Numbered from the stretch's first letter, positions 1 to 6,177 are shown. The stretch is DNA of 6,830 nucleotides from Accumulibacter sp. (GCA_003538495.1 DPSD01000414.1:1-6830); one strand, 5' to 3'. The notes: generated by a model not told the origin, from the sequence alone. Made by a program: numbers and translations.

Positions 1-302
1 TGGACGATCTGGCGCATCGCGCTGTCCAGCCCGCCGGGGGTGTCGATCTGCAGCACGACGACCGGCGAACCGTCCTGCTGCGCGCGCTGCAGGCCGCGAA
101 CGACGTAGTCGGCACTGGCCGGGCCGATTGCGTCCTGGACGGTGAGCCCCAGCGCCGGCGCGGCGGGCGCCGCCCGCGCCATCGCCACGATCACCGCCAA
201 CGCGACCAGCACCAGCCCGGCCAGCGACCGCCAGCCAGCAGCAGTGCCGGTCGGCGATCGTCCTCGCGGACGACCTAGCAGCTTGCCCATCAGCTTTCCC
301 AT
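1..302 (-). CDS. NfeD-family membrane-bound serine protease (ClpP class), N-terminal part only
   Basis: The gene reads leftward and leaves the window, so only about 100 residues are visible. The start is ATG at 302-300, with AAGGGAAAG as a Shine-Dalgarno sequence; a second in-frame ATG at 290-288 has its own GGGAAAG upstream. Residues ~1-25 are basic, followed by a hydrophobic stretch (about residues 26-42, AGLVLVALAVIVAMA) and an Ala-rich cleavage-like site, so a signal peptide or membrane anchor is likely. The mature part begins LGLTVQDAIGPASADYV and contains VVLQIDTPGGLDSAMRQIV. This is the typical opening of the long NfeD (NfeD1b) proteins, where the IDTPGG segment belongs to a ClpP-like serine protease fold facing the periplasm. 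Family members are usually followed by membrane helices and a C-terminal OB domain and often partner a stomatin/SPFH protein; none of that can be seen here. Family membership is well supported; the substrate is unknown. Confidence 0.85.
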   Translation of the reverse strand, partial: MGKLMGKLLGRPRGRSPTGTAAGWRSLAGLVLVALAVIVAMARAAPAAPALGLTVQDAIGPASADYVVRGLQRAQQDGSPVVVLQIDTPGGLDSAMRQIV

Positions 303-314
303 CAGCTTTCCCTT
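279..314 (-). repeat. Three 12-bp tandem repeats spanning the protease RBS and start
   Basis: Read on the minus strand, three adjacent 12-mers are AAGGGAAAGCTG (314-303), ATGGGAAAGCTG (302-291) and ATGGGCAAGCTG (290-279). Neighbouring units differ by one base each. The second and third units each encode Met-Gly-Lys-Leu, and the first two each supply a purine-rich RBS for the ATG that follows. Because 12 is a multiple of three, gain or loss of a unit would keep the frame and would change only the number of RBS-ATG pairs and the N-terminus. The repeat is directly visible; any regulatory meaning is inference. Confidence 0.85.
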
Positions 315-421
315 GCCCGGTGATCCGGCCGTGCCCGCGCCGGCCGTCGACGTCGCTACGACCCGGCACACGCGGTCGGGTTCCGTCGCCCGGGCGACGG
401 GGTTCGCGCTTCGACAGAACC

Positions 422-427
422 AGTATA
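422..427 (-). promoter_or_regulatory. Candidate -10 box for the leftward protease gene
   Basis: The minus strand reads TATACT, five of six matches to TATAAT, about 115 bp upstream of the protease start. No good TTGACA-like hexamer is found at the usual distance (GCCCGT at 17 bp, TGCCCG at 18 bp), so the promoter would have to be activator-dependent or the match is chance. Confidence 0.3.
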
Positions 428-517
428 GGCAAACCACGCAAAGGACGGGCACTCCAAGCCCTGCTCGCCGGTGCCAGCGCGTGCACGGTACGGTCCGGGA
501 CGCCGGCAGCGCCGCCC

Positions 518-553
518 TGCGCTACGATCTGCGCCACGACTTGCGCTACCATT
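518..553 (+). repeat. Three 12-bp direct repeats upstream of the persulfide dioxygenase
   Basis: Three abutting units read TGCGCTACGATC (518-529), TGCGCCACGACT (530-541) and TGCGCTACCATT (542-553). Pairwise they agree at 9 or 10 of 12 positions, with an invariant TGCGC at the start of each unit. They lie 121 bp upstream of the ATG at 674, outside any convincing gene. Units one and three contain TACGAT and TACCAT, which look like -10 boxes. Possible roles are an array of binding sites for a regulator, such as a sulfane-sulfur sensor, or a remnant of a replication-slippage repeat. Neither is shown by the sequence alone. Confidence 0.75.
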
Positions 554-662
554 GGTCGGCGGGGACCAGCGTTGAACTCCCCGGCAAGGCGTTTCCTCGA
601 ACCCACCGATCGCGACGCCGCTCAGGCAAGGATCGGCGGACTGTCAGGCGTCAGAGCGCTAC

Positions 663-668
663 AGGAGG
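663..668 (+). promoter_or_regulatory. Ribosome binding site deciding the dioxygenase start
   Basis: AGGAGG lies five bases before ATG 674. The same frame stays open back to 320, so this strong RBS, together with the ETHE1-like N-terminus MILEQIATGGCQSYLVG, fixes the start. An in-frame GTG at 671-673 directly before the ATG is too close to the RBS to be preferred. Confidence 0.85.
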
Positions 669-673
669 GTGTG

Positions 674-1732
674 ATGATTCTCGAACAAATCGCCACTGGC
701 GGCTGCCAGTCCTACCTCGTCGGCTGCAGCGACAGCAGCTCGGCGGCGCTGATCGATCCGGAGATCAGCAAGATCGACCACTACCTGGCGCTGGCCGCGC
801 GCGACGGCTTGCGGATTCGCTACCTGATCGATACCCACACCCACGCCGACCATTTCTCGGCGACCCGCGAACTCGCGCGACGCCTGGCGGTGCCGGTGGT
901 GATGCACCGCGCCAGCGCCGCGCCGTTTGTCGACCTGCGGATCGGTGACGGCGAAATGCTGCTGATCGGGCAGCTGCGCTTGCGGGCGATCTACACGCCG
1001 GGCCACACCCGCGACTCGATGTGCCTGCGGGTCGAGGACCATCTCTTCACCGGCGACACCCTGCTGATCGGAGGCACCGGCCGTACCGACCTGCCAACCG
1101 GCGACCCCGAAGCACTGCACGACAGTCTCTTTCGGCGCATCCTGACGCTCGACCCGGCGACCCGGGTCTTTCCCGCGCACGACTACAAGGGGCGCCAGCA
1201 ATCGACCATCGGGCAGGAGCTGGCGACCAATCCGCGCCTGCAGGCGCGCGACCGGGCGGCCTTCGTCGAGATGATGTGCAACCTCAATCTGTCGATGCCG
1301 ACGCACGTCACCGAAGCGCTGCGGACCAACATGAGCGGCGGGAAATCGGTCGCGCAGCTGCTCGCCGAGGCGGCCGCGCGCGTGCCGTTCATGTCGCTGG
1401 ACGAACTCAAGGCGCGCGTCGAGGCCGCCTCGGCGGCAGAGCCCACCGCCGACGACCTGATCGTCCTCGACGTGCGCGAGCGCGACGCTTACGAAAGCGG
1501 CCACATCCCGCGCGCGCGCCTGCTGCCACGCGGTCAGCTCGAGTTGCGCGTCAACCAGGAACTGCCCGACCCCACCCGCCGCATCCTGGTCTGTTGCGAA
1601 CTCGGCTACGTGTCCACCCTGGCGGCGGCGACGCTGCACGAGATGGGCTTCGCCAACGTGGTGGCGCTCGACGGCGGCATGAAGGCCTGGCGCGTCGCCG
1701 GCTATCCGGTGAACTCGGGACCGCAAGCCTGA
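674..1732 (+). CDS. Persulfide dioxygenase-rhodanese fusion (ETHE1-like)
   Basis: The 352-residue protein joins two enzymes. Residues ~1-235 are a metallo-beta-lactamase fold of the ETHE1 type: THTHADH at 54-60, TPGHT at 108-112, FTGDTLLIGGTGRTD at 125-139 and FPAHDYKG at 166-173. H55, H111 and D128 match the spacing of the iron ligands H79, H135 and D154 of human ETHE1. NPRL (186-189) and CNLNLSMP (202-209) are also ETHE1 hallmarks. Residues ~240-348 are a rhodanese domain with DVRERDAYESGHIPRA and an active loop beginning at C308 (CELGYV). The family oxidises glutathione persulfide to sulfite and glutathione in the cytoplasm; the rhodanese part moves sulfane sulfur between persulfide, thiosulfate and sulfite. 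The same fusion is known as PRF in Burkholderia and Blh in Xylella/Agrobacterium. ATG at 674 is chosen for AGGAGG five bases upstream; the open frame further upstream does not resemble protein. The rhodanese loop has Val313 where Arg or Thr is usual. Confidence 0.93.
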   Translation: MILEQIATGGCQSYLVGCSDSSSAALIDPEISKIDHYLALAARDGLRIRYLIDTHTHADHFSATRELARRLAVPVVMHRASAAPFVDLRIGDGEMLLIGQLRLRAIYTPGHTRDSMCLRVEDHLFTGDTLLIGGTGRTDLPTGDPEALHDSLFRRILTLDPATRVFPAHDYKGRQQSTIGQELATNPRLQARDRAAFVEMMCNLNLSMPTHVTEALRTNMSGGKSVAQLLAEAAARVPFMSLDELKARVEAASAAEPTADDLIVLDVRERDAYESGHIPRARLLPRGQLELRVNQELPDPTRRILVCCELGYVSTLAAATLHEMGFANVVALDGGMKAWRVAGYPVNSGPQA

Positions 1733-1835
1733 GTCCAACGCTGGTCAGGACGAGCAAGAGGGGGGCACCGCCAGCACCGCGCCAACTCGCGTCACGCCAG
1801 CTCGCTCAGCGGTAACCCGGGCCACCCTCCCCGGC

Positions 1836-1864
1836 TTGACCCGCCACCGGTGTGCGGCTACAGT
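1836..1864 (+). promoter_or_regulatory. Sigma70-like promoter for the 1-Cys peroxiredoxin
   Basis: TTGACC (1836-1841) and TACAGT (1859-1864) are separated by exactly 17 bp and match the consensus at 5/6 and 4/6 positions. Transcription would start near 1871 and leave a leader of about 80 bases. CCGAAG (1872-1877) can pair with CTTCGG (1895-1900) near the 5' end of that leader. The box suggests the peroxiredoxin can be transcribed separately from the dioxygenase upstream. I saw no obvious OxyR-type site, though a degenerate one could be missed. Confidence 0.6.
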
Positions 1865-1952
1865 CAGCCTGCCGAAGGAGCAGCCGCATCGCTTCTTCGG
1901 TCGTGAATGCGTCCGCATCCCGTTTCCCCACTCAGATTGAAAGGAGCACAGC

Positions 1953-2612
1953 ATGGGACTGCACATTGGCGACGAAGCGCCGGATTTCACCGCCCCGACC
2001 ACCGAGGGCACGATCAGCTTCCACGAATGGATCGGTGACAGCTGGGCGATCCTGTTCTCGCACCCGAAGGACTTCACCCCGGTATGCACCACCGAGCTGG
2101 GCTACCTGGCGCGCCTCAAACCCGAATTCGACAAGCGCAACACCAAGGTCATCGGCCTCTCGATCGACAGCGTCGACGACCACCAGCGCTGGGCTGGCGA
2201 CATTGCCGAAACGCAGGGAACGGCGCTGAACTACCCGCTGATCGGCGATACCGAGCTGGTCGTCGCCAAGCTCTACGACATGATCCACCCCAACGCCAGC
2301 GGCAACGCCGCCGGCCGCACGGCGGTCGATAACGCGACGGTGCGCTCGGTATTCCTGATCGGCCCGGACAAGAAGATCAAACTGACGATGACCTACCCGA
2401 TGAGCGCCGGGCGCAATTTCGACGAGGTGCTGCGCGCGCTCGACGCGGTCCAGCTCAACGCCAGGCACACCGTCGCCACGCCGGTGAACTGGCGGCCGGG
2501 CGAGGATGTGATCATCCCGCCGACGGTGTCCGACGAAGCGGCCAGGGCCAAGTACCCGGACGGCTGGAAAACGCTTAAGCCCTATCTGCGCGTCGTGCCG
2601 CAGCCCAAATAG
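1953..2612 (+). CDS. 1-Cys peroxiredoxin, Prx6/LsfA type
   Basis: The 219-residue protein is a thiol peroxidase that reduces hydrogen peroxide, organic hydroperoxides and possibly peroxynitrite in the cytoplasm. The N-terminal thioredoxin-like AhpC/TSA domain carries the PxxxTxxC active site as P38, T42 and C45 within SHPKDFTPVCTTELG, and the helper arginine is R131 in NATVRSVFLIGP. No other cysteine is present, so no resolving Cys exists and reduction must come from an external thiol (glutathione, ascorbate or thioredoxin in relatives). The long C-terminal region with NWRPGEDVIIPP and the WKTLKPYLRVV ending defines the Prx6 subfamily and gives the usual ~220-residue length. ATG 1953 has AAGGAG six bases upstream. 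The gene lies 220 bp after the persulfide dioxygenase on the same strand but appears to have its own promoter. The pairing suggests shared protection against reactive sulfur and oxygen species; that link is an inference. Confidence 0.95.
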   Translation: MGLHIGDEAPDFTAPTTEGTISFHEWIGDSWAILFSHPKDFTPVCTTELGYLARLKPEFDKRNTKVIGLSIDSVDDHQRWAGDIAETQGTALNYPLIGDTELVVAKLYDMIHPNASGNAAGRTAVDNATVRSVFLIGPDKKIKLTMTYPMSAGRNFDEVLRALDAVQLNARHTVATPVNWRPGEDVIIPPTVSDEAARAKYPDGWKTLKPYLRVVPQPK

Positions 2613-2622
2613 CTGGCGCTGC

Positions 2623-2653
2623 CGCCCGGAGGCCATGACCGGTCATCCGGGCG
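2623..2653 (+). terminator. Hairpin after the peroxiredoxin, possible bidirectional terminator
   Basis: CGCCCGGA (2623-2630) pairs perfectly with TCCGGGCG (2646-2653), eight G/C-rich pairs starting 11 bases after the peroxiredoxin stop. The loop holds most of a 12-bp perfect palindrome, ATGACCGGTCAT (2635-2646). No T-run follows on either strand, so it is not a classic intrinsic terminator; it may stall polymerase, protect 3' ends or work with Rho at this convergent junction. Confidence 0.45.
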
Positions 2654-2696
2654 ACCCAGTATCGCCGGCTCTTCACCACCTTCGTCAGGCGCTTTT

Positions 2697-2739
2697 CGCT
2701 GGCTATCGGCCAACTCGCCTGCGTCTAGGCAAGCCAGCG
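2697..2739 (-). terminator. Hairpin at the end of the transporter operon
   Basis: CGCTGGCT (2697-2704) and AGCCAGCG (2732-2739) form an eight-pair stem. On the minus strand the stem begins inside the last codons of the permease, spans its TAG stop (2727-2725) and closes downstream. An inner GCCT/AGGC pairing is possible. No U-tract follows on the minus strand, so termination is uncertain; it could instead be a 3'-end protecting structure. Confidence 0.3.
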
Positions 2740-4329
2740 ACGAAGCCGCGCGCTGGCGGCATCGACCGCCACCGACAGCAACAGCATGGCGGCGATCACC
2801 GTGCTGGCCTGCGCGTAGTGAAAGAGCGACAGTTCGACGTAGAGCAATTGCCCCAGACCGCCGGCGCCGACGAAGCCGAGAATCGACGCCATGCGGATAT
2901 TCATTTCCCAGCGGTAGAGCGCGTAGGCGACGAGTTGCGGCGTCACCCCGGGTAGCGTGCCATACAGGAAGGCCGCTCCGGACGGCGCCCCCGCTTCGAG
3001 CAACGCCTCACGCGGCGCCGGTGGCGCATTCTGCAAGGCTTCGGCGAACAACCGGCCAAGCACGCCGCTGGTGTGCAGCGTCAACGCCAGAATGCCGGCA
3101 AAGGGGCCAAGCCCGGCGGCCAGCGCCATCAGCGTCGCCCACACCAGTTCAGGAACCGAACGCAGGGTGTTGAGCAGCAGGCGCGTACCGTGCTCCAGCG
3201 CCCGCCCGTGGCGCCCGCAAGCCGGCAAGGCCAGCAGCAGACCGCAGGCTGCGGCGAGCAGCGTCCCGAGCAACGAGATGGCGACGGTCTCCAGCGATCC
3301 CTTGCCGACTTTCAGCAACCAGTCGACCGACAGGTCGAGCGGAAGGAACGACGCCATGAAGTCGGCCATCGACGCGGCCGATTCGCGGGTCAGCAGCGCG
3401 GCGAGGCCGAGATCGAGCCAGACGAAACTGGCCAGCACGGCAGCGCCGAGCAGCGCCAGCAAGGCCAGCGACGGCGGCCCGATTGCCGCCGCACGCCCAC
3501 CTGTACCGGCATCGCCGAGCTGCCGCCGGAAAAACGACGACAGCGCATCGGCGGCCAGCACCAGCACCAGGAAAGTCAGCAGAATGCTCGCCGCCTCGCC
3601 ACCATTGAGCATTTTCATCGACTGGTCCATCAGCTGCCCGAGGCCACCGGCGCCGACAAAACCCATCACCACCGAGGCACGAACCGCGCACTCCCAGCGA
3701 TAGACGGTATAGGACGTCAGTTCCTGCGCGTTCCCCGGCAGCAGCCCGTAAGACAAGGCCTGCAGCCGGCTGCCGCCGGCTTCGAGCAGCGCGCGTGCCG
3801 GCCGGCCATCGCCCGATTCGAGGATCTCGGCATAGACCTTGGCCAGCATGCCGCCGTAGGTCAGTCCCAGGGCCAGCACCCCGGCCGCCGGCCCGAGGCC
3901 GAAGACGCGGACGAAGAGCAGCGCCCAGACCAGCTCCGGAACGCCCCGCAGGACGACCAGCAGCATTCGCAGAACCGCACGCAGCATCACTCCGCGCCGG
4001 CGCCCAGGTCCCGGACCGATCCGCGATATCGACAGCGCCTGGGTGCTGGCGATCGCCAGCGGCACGGCGACGACAATCGCCAGCGCCATGCCGGCGCTGG
4101 CGATTGCCAGCGTCTCGAGCGTCGCGCGTCCCAGACAGGCGAGAAACTCGCGATCGCTGGCCGGCGGCAGAAAGCCGGCGAGGAAGCCCCCCATCACCCG
4201 CAGGTTGCGCGCTTCGAACAGCGCCCACGGATGAAACTCGCCGATCACCGCCAACGGCCAGAGCAGGGCGATCGCCACTAGCAGACCGGCGGCGCGCGCC
4301 GGCGCCGCCGGGTCGCGCGGGTGGCTCAT
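2725..4329 (-). CDS. Fused two-domain PhnE-type ABC permease
   Basis: The 534-residue inner-membrane protein consists of two PhnE/PtxC-like permease halves in one chain. Each half repeats the same blocks: [14 protein letters not shown] (128-140) and [14 protein letters not shown] (389-402); the EAA cytoplasmic loops [19 protein letters not shown] (181-199) and [19 protein letters not shown] (443-461); then [20 protein letters not shown] (210-229) and [20 protein letters not shown] (472-491). The EAA loops dock onto the ATPase. The protein therefore supplies both membrane subunits by itself and no second permease gene is needed. The start is ATG at 4329-4327, overlapping the ATPase stop as ATGA; the frame is open further upstream, but that part lies in the ATPase gene. 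There is no good RBS, so translation is probably coupled. Together with the binding protein and ATPase it forms an importer of the phosphonate/phosphite/selenate class. Substrate is not readable from the permease. Confidence 0.9.
   Translation of the reverse strand: MSHPRDPAAPARAAGLLVAIALLWPLAVIGEFHPWALFEARNLRVMGGFLAGFLPPASDREFLACLGRATLETLAIASAGMALAIVVAVPLAIASTQALSISRIGPGPGRRRGVMLRAVLRMLLVVLRGVPELVWALLFVRVFGLGPAAGVLALGLTYGGMLAKVYAEILESGDGRPARALLEAGGSRLQALSYGLLPGNAQELTSYTVYRWECAVRASVVMGFVGAGGLGQLMDQSMKMLNGGEAASILLTFLVLVLAADALSSFFRRQLGDAGTGGRAAAIGPPSLALLALLGAAVLASFVWLDLGLAALLTRESAASMADFMASFLPLDLSVDWLLKVGKGSLETVAISLLGTLLAAACGLLLALPACGRHGRALEHGTRLLLNTLRSVPELVWATLMALAAGLGPFAGILALTLHTSGVLGRLFAEALQNAPPAPREALLEAGAPSGAAFLYGTLPGVTPQLVAYALYRWEMNIRMASILGFVGAGGLGQLLYVELSLFHYAQASTVIAAMLLLSVAVDAASARLRRWLA
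4045..4060. repeat. 16-bp perfect palindrome inside the permease gene
   Basis: GCTGGCGATCGCCAGC is fully self-complementary. It lies in the part of the permease that encodes PLAIASTQ, near the first EAA-type half, and just beside the larger inverted repeat at 4075-4105 built from the same word. It may only reflect repeated Leu-Ala-Ile-Ala codons. Confidence 0.7.
4075..4105. repeat. 13-bp-arm inverted repeat inside the permease gene
   Basis: AATCGCCAGCGCC (4075-4087) and GGCGCTGGCGATT (4093-4105) are perfect reverse complements separated by five bases. The region encodes [14 protein letters not shown], so codon reuse for repeated Leu-Ala-Ile explains the words, but the perfect arms would give a very stable mRNA or single-strand DNA hairpin. 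Confidence 0.7.
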
Positions 4330-5225
4330 CGCCAGCAGCCGCTGGCTGGTACGGATGCGGTGTCGGAAGCCTGCGGCGCCCGGTCGCGAACCGTGGCGAG
4401 CGGTGAGCGCGCGAACGATGCGTGCGAGCCCAGCGCGCTGGACGGCGCGAGCGGCGCGGGCACTGCCGACAACTCCGGCAACCGCCCTCCTTCGCTGGCG
4501 TACAGCTTGCGGAGCAAGGCCTGGTCGACCGCGGCGGCGGGCCGGTCGAAAGCAATCCGCCCGTCGCGAAGCCCGACAATCCGCGGAAAGCACGACAACG
4601 CCAGGTCAACGGCGTGCAGACTGGCGACCAGCGTCGCGCCGCGCGCCGCGGCATCGGCGATCAGCACCTGCGCCGTCTGCCGCGCCAAGGTCGGGTCGAG
4701 CGCCGAGACCGGCTCGTCGGCGAGGATCAGCTGCGCTTGCTGATAGAGCACGCGGGCAACGCCGACGCGCTGCAGTTGCCCACCCGAGAGCCGGTCGCAG
4801 CGATCGAAAATCCGCTCGTCGAGGTCCAGCCGCGCCAGCGCCGCAGCCGCGCCCGCAATGTCCACCGGATAGGCCAGCGAGGCGACACCCTTCCACCACG
4901 GCCACTGCCCCAGGCGTCCGGCGAGCACCGCGGTGACCACCCGCTGGCGCGGCGGCAAAGGCGGCGCCTGATGCGCGACGCCGATCCGCGCCCGCAAGCG
5001 GCGCAACTGTGCGGCCGGCAGCGCCCACGGGTTGGCGTCAAGCACGTCGAGCTGGCCGGTGGTCGGACGCAGCGCGGCGCCGAGGACGCGCAGCAGGCTG
5101 GTCTTGCCGGCGCCCGAAGGACCGATGATGGCGATCTGCTCGCCGGCGCGCGCCGCCAGCGTCACCTCGCGCAGGGCGACGAAACCGTTGGCGTGCGCCA
5201 GCGAGGCATCGTGCAGGCGGAACAA
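4326..5225 (-). CDS. PhnC-type ABC transporter ATPase
   Basis: The 299-residue cytoplasmic ATPase powers the importer formed with the adjacent permease and binding protein. Visible motifs are Walker [10 protein letters not shown] (35-43), Q-loop Gln86 in GVAHQAP, signature [13 protein letters not shown] (146-158), Walker B LILADEP with Glu171, D-loop SALDP (174-178) and switch His204 in [22 protein letters not shown] (99-113) is the segment typical of the PhnC/phosphonate subfamily. Start choice: TTG at 5225-5223, because no ATG or GTG fits the conserved N-terminus [13 protein letters not shown]; it lies only five bases after the binding protein stop, without a strong RBS, so translational coupling is likely. 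The ORF ends in ATGA overlap with the permease. PhnC proteins usually stop near the LRKLYASE position (~240-247); here ~50 extra Ala/Ser/Pro-rich residues follow and match no domain I know. The substrate is probably an oxyanion; phosphonate itself is not assured. Confidence 0.93.
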   Translation of the reverse strand: MFRLHDASLAHANGFVALREVTLAARAGEQIAIIGPSGAGKTSLLRVLGAALRPTTGQLDVLDANPWALPAAQLRRLRARIGVAHQAPPLPPRQRVVTAVLAGRLGQWPWWKGVASLAYPVDIAGAAAALARLDLDERIFDRCDRLSGGQLQRVGVARVLYQQAQLILADEPVSALDPTLARQTAQVLIADAAARGATLVASLHAVDLALSCFPRIVGLRDGRIAFDRPAAAVDQALLRKLYASEGGRLPELSAVPAPLAPSSALGSHASFARSPLATVRDRAPQASDTASVPASGCWR

Positions 5226-5230
5226 GCGCG

Positions 5231-6100
5231 CTACTTCAGCAAGCCGGCCGCTTTCGCCGCCTGCTCAATCCCCTGGTAGTTCTCCTTCCGGGTCGGGATG
5301 AACTTGCTGGCCCGCTGCAAGGCGAGGATCTCGGCGTGCTCGGGGTTCGCCGGATCGAGTTTCAGGAATGCGGCCGAGATCTTCCTGATCAGCGCCGGGT
5401 CGAGGTCGCCGCGCACCGTCCAGTTGTAGTCGAAATAAGGCGGCGTCGTGGCGATCACGCGCACCTTCGAATCGGCCTTCTTCTGTTCGAGCAGCTTCTC
5501 CCATACCGACGCATTGAGCACGCCGGCGTCGGCCTTGCCGGCAGCGACGAAGGCGACCGTCGCGTCGTGCGCGCCCGAGAAAGCGACGTTCTTGAAGTCC
5601 TTGTCGGGATTGATCCCTTCCTGCATCAGGAAGTAACGCGGCATCAGGTGACCGGAAGTGGACGACGGCGAGCCGAAGGCGAAGACCTTGCCCCTGGTAT
5701 CGGCCAGGGTCTTGACGTTCTCGTCGGCGCTGATGAACTTCGAAGTGAAGCGGGCGTCCTCCTCGCGCTGCACCAGCGGAATCGCCGTGCCTTTGGTGCG
5801 AATGCTCGCCTGCACGAAGGTAAAGCCACCGAGCCAGGCCAGGTCGAGCTTGTCGCTGGCCAGCGCCTCGACGACCGCCGCGTAGTCCGACACCGGCACG
5901 AAGGACACCTTCATCCCCAGCTCTCTTTCGAGATACCTGCCGAGCGGCGCGAACTTGCGCTGCAGCTCGGTCGGCGCCTCGTCTGGGATCGCCGAAACGC
6001 GCAGCACGGCTTCGGCGGCGATCGCGGTGTGCAAAGAGGCGATGGCAAGCGCGCACAGCAGCGCACCCTTGAGCGCCAGGCGGCGCGAGAAATCGAACAT
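5231..6100 (-). CDS. Periplasmic oxyanion-binding protein, PhnD/PtxB superfamily, possibly selenate type
   Basis: The 289-residue protein is the substrate receptor of the importer. A Sec signal peptide covers ~1-28 (basic FSRRLALK, then a hydrophobic core, cleavage likely after AIA at 28). The Cys16 context is not a lipobox, so a soluble periplasmic protein is expected. The mature part matches the PhnD superfamily: [18 protein letters not shown] at 33-50, DYAAVVEAL at 72-80, [10 protein letters not shown] at 89-98, [14 protein letters not shown] at 144-157 and [20 protein letters not shown] at 173-192. In PhnD the STSG and downstream His contact the oxyanion; here those are S147-G150 and H178. 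From memory, the [13 protein letters not shown] opening, [18 protein letters not shown] (218-235) and the ASKFIPT ending are typical of the TIGR04553 branch, putative selenate ABC transporter binding proteins, rather than true PhnD. ATG 6100 has AGGGAG five bases upstream. It is the first gene of the operon. Phosphite, phosphonate or another oxyanion cannot be excluded. Confidence 0.92.
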   Translation of the reverse strand: MFDFSRRLALKGALLCALAIASLHTAIAAEAVLRVSAIPDEAPTELQRKFAPLGRYLERELGMKVSFVPVSDYAAVVEALASDKLDLAWLGGFTFVQASIRTKGTAIPLVQREEDARFTSKFISADENVKTLADTRGKVFAFGSPSSTSGHLMPRYFLMQEGINPDKDFKNVAFSGAHDATVAFVAAGKADAGVLNASVWEKLLEQKKADSKVRVIATTPPYFDYNWTVRGDLDPALIRKISAAFLKLDPANPEHAEILALQRASKFIPTRKENYQGIEQAAKAAGLLK

Positions 6101-6177
6101 GACCACTCCCTGTGAAGACCCGCCACGGCAAGGAGTCTGCCGCAGCTTGAACGCGGCGGCGTCGCGAAACGCCGTGC

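Larger units (their letters stand above)
303..673. other. Divergent intergenic region, no gene recognised
   Basis: This stretch separates the leftward protease from the rightward persulfide dioxygenase and should hold promoters for both. On the minus strand a -10-like TATACT lies at 427-422, without a convincing -35 box at 16-18 bp. For the plus strand I found no box pair with good spacing; the TACGAT (523-528) and TACCAT (547-552) boxes fall inside the 12-bp repeats described separately. Reading frames cross this region, but their products are Arg/Pro/Ala-rich and resemble no family I know, so I treat them as chance open frames in GC-rich DNA. Confidence 0.6.

Noticed and set aside
320..673. 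N-terminal extension of the dioxygenase to ATG 320
   Set aside because: The added 118 residues are Arg/Pro-rich and unlike ETHE1 relatives, whereas ATG 674 has a strong AGGAGG and begins at the family's normal N-terminus.
659..1738. 359-codon minus-strand open frame opposite the dioxygenase
   Set aside because: The product is Arg/His/Gln/Val-rich without motifs, while the plus strand carries exact ETHE1 and rhodanese motifs.
1733..1835. Intrinsic terminator after the dioxygenase
   Set aside because: I found only weak GC pairings and no hairpin followed by a T-run.
3073..4281. Long open frame of 402 codons on the plus strand
   Set aside because: It lies opposite the well-supported permease, is Gln/Arg/His-rich, and has no family motif. 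It is the usual antisense shadow in GC-rich genes.
4330..4593. Upstream extension of the permease frame into the ATPase gene
   Set aside because: The extra residues overlap a conserved ATPase frame and are not permease-like; the ATGA junction gives a natural start at 4329.
6053..6055. Cys16 of the binding protein as a lipoprotein site
   Set aside because: The residues before it (Ala-Leu-Leu) do not make a lipobox, and a good signal peptidase I site follows at AIA-A.
2725..6100. Confident naming of the operon as phnCDE phosphonate uptake
   Set aside because: No phosphonate-degrading genes are present and the binding protein looks closer to another branch of the superfamily, so gene symbols were withheld.
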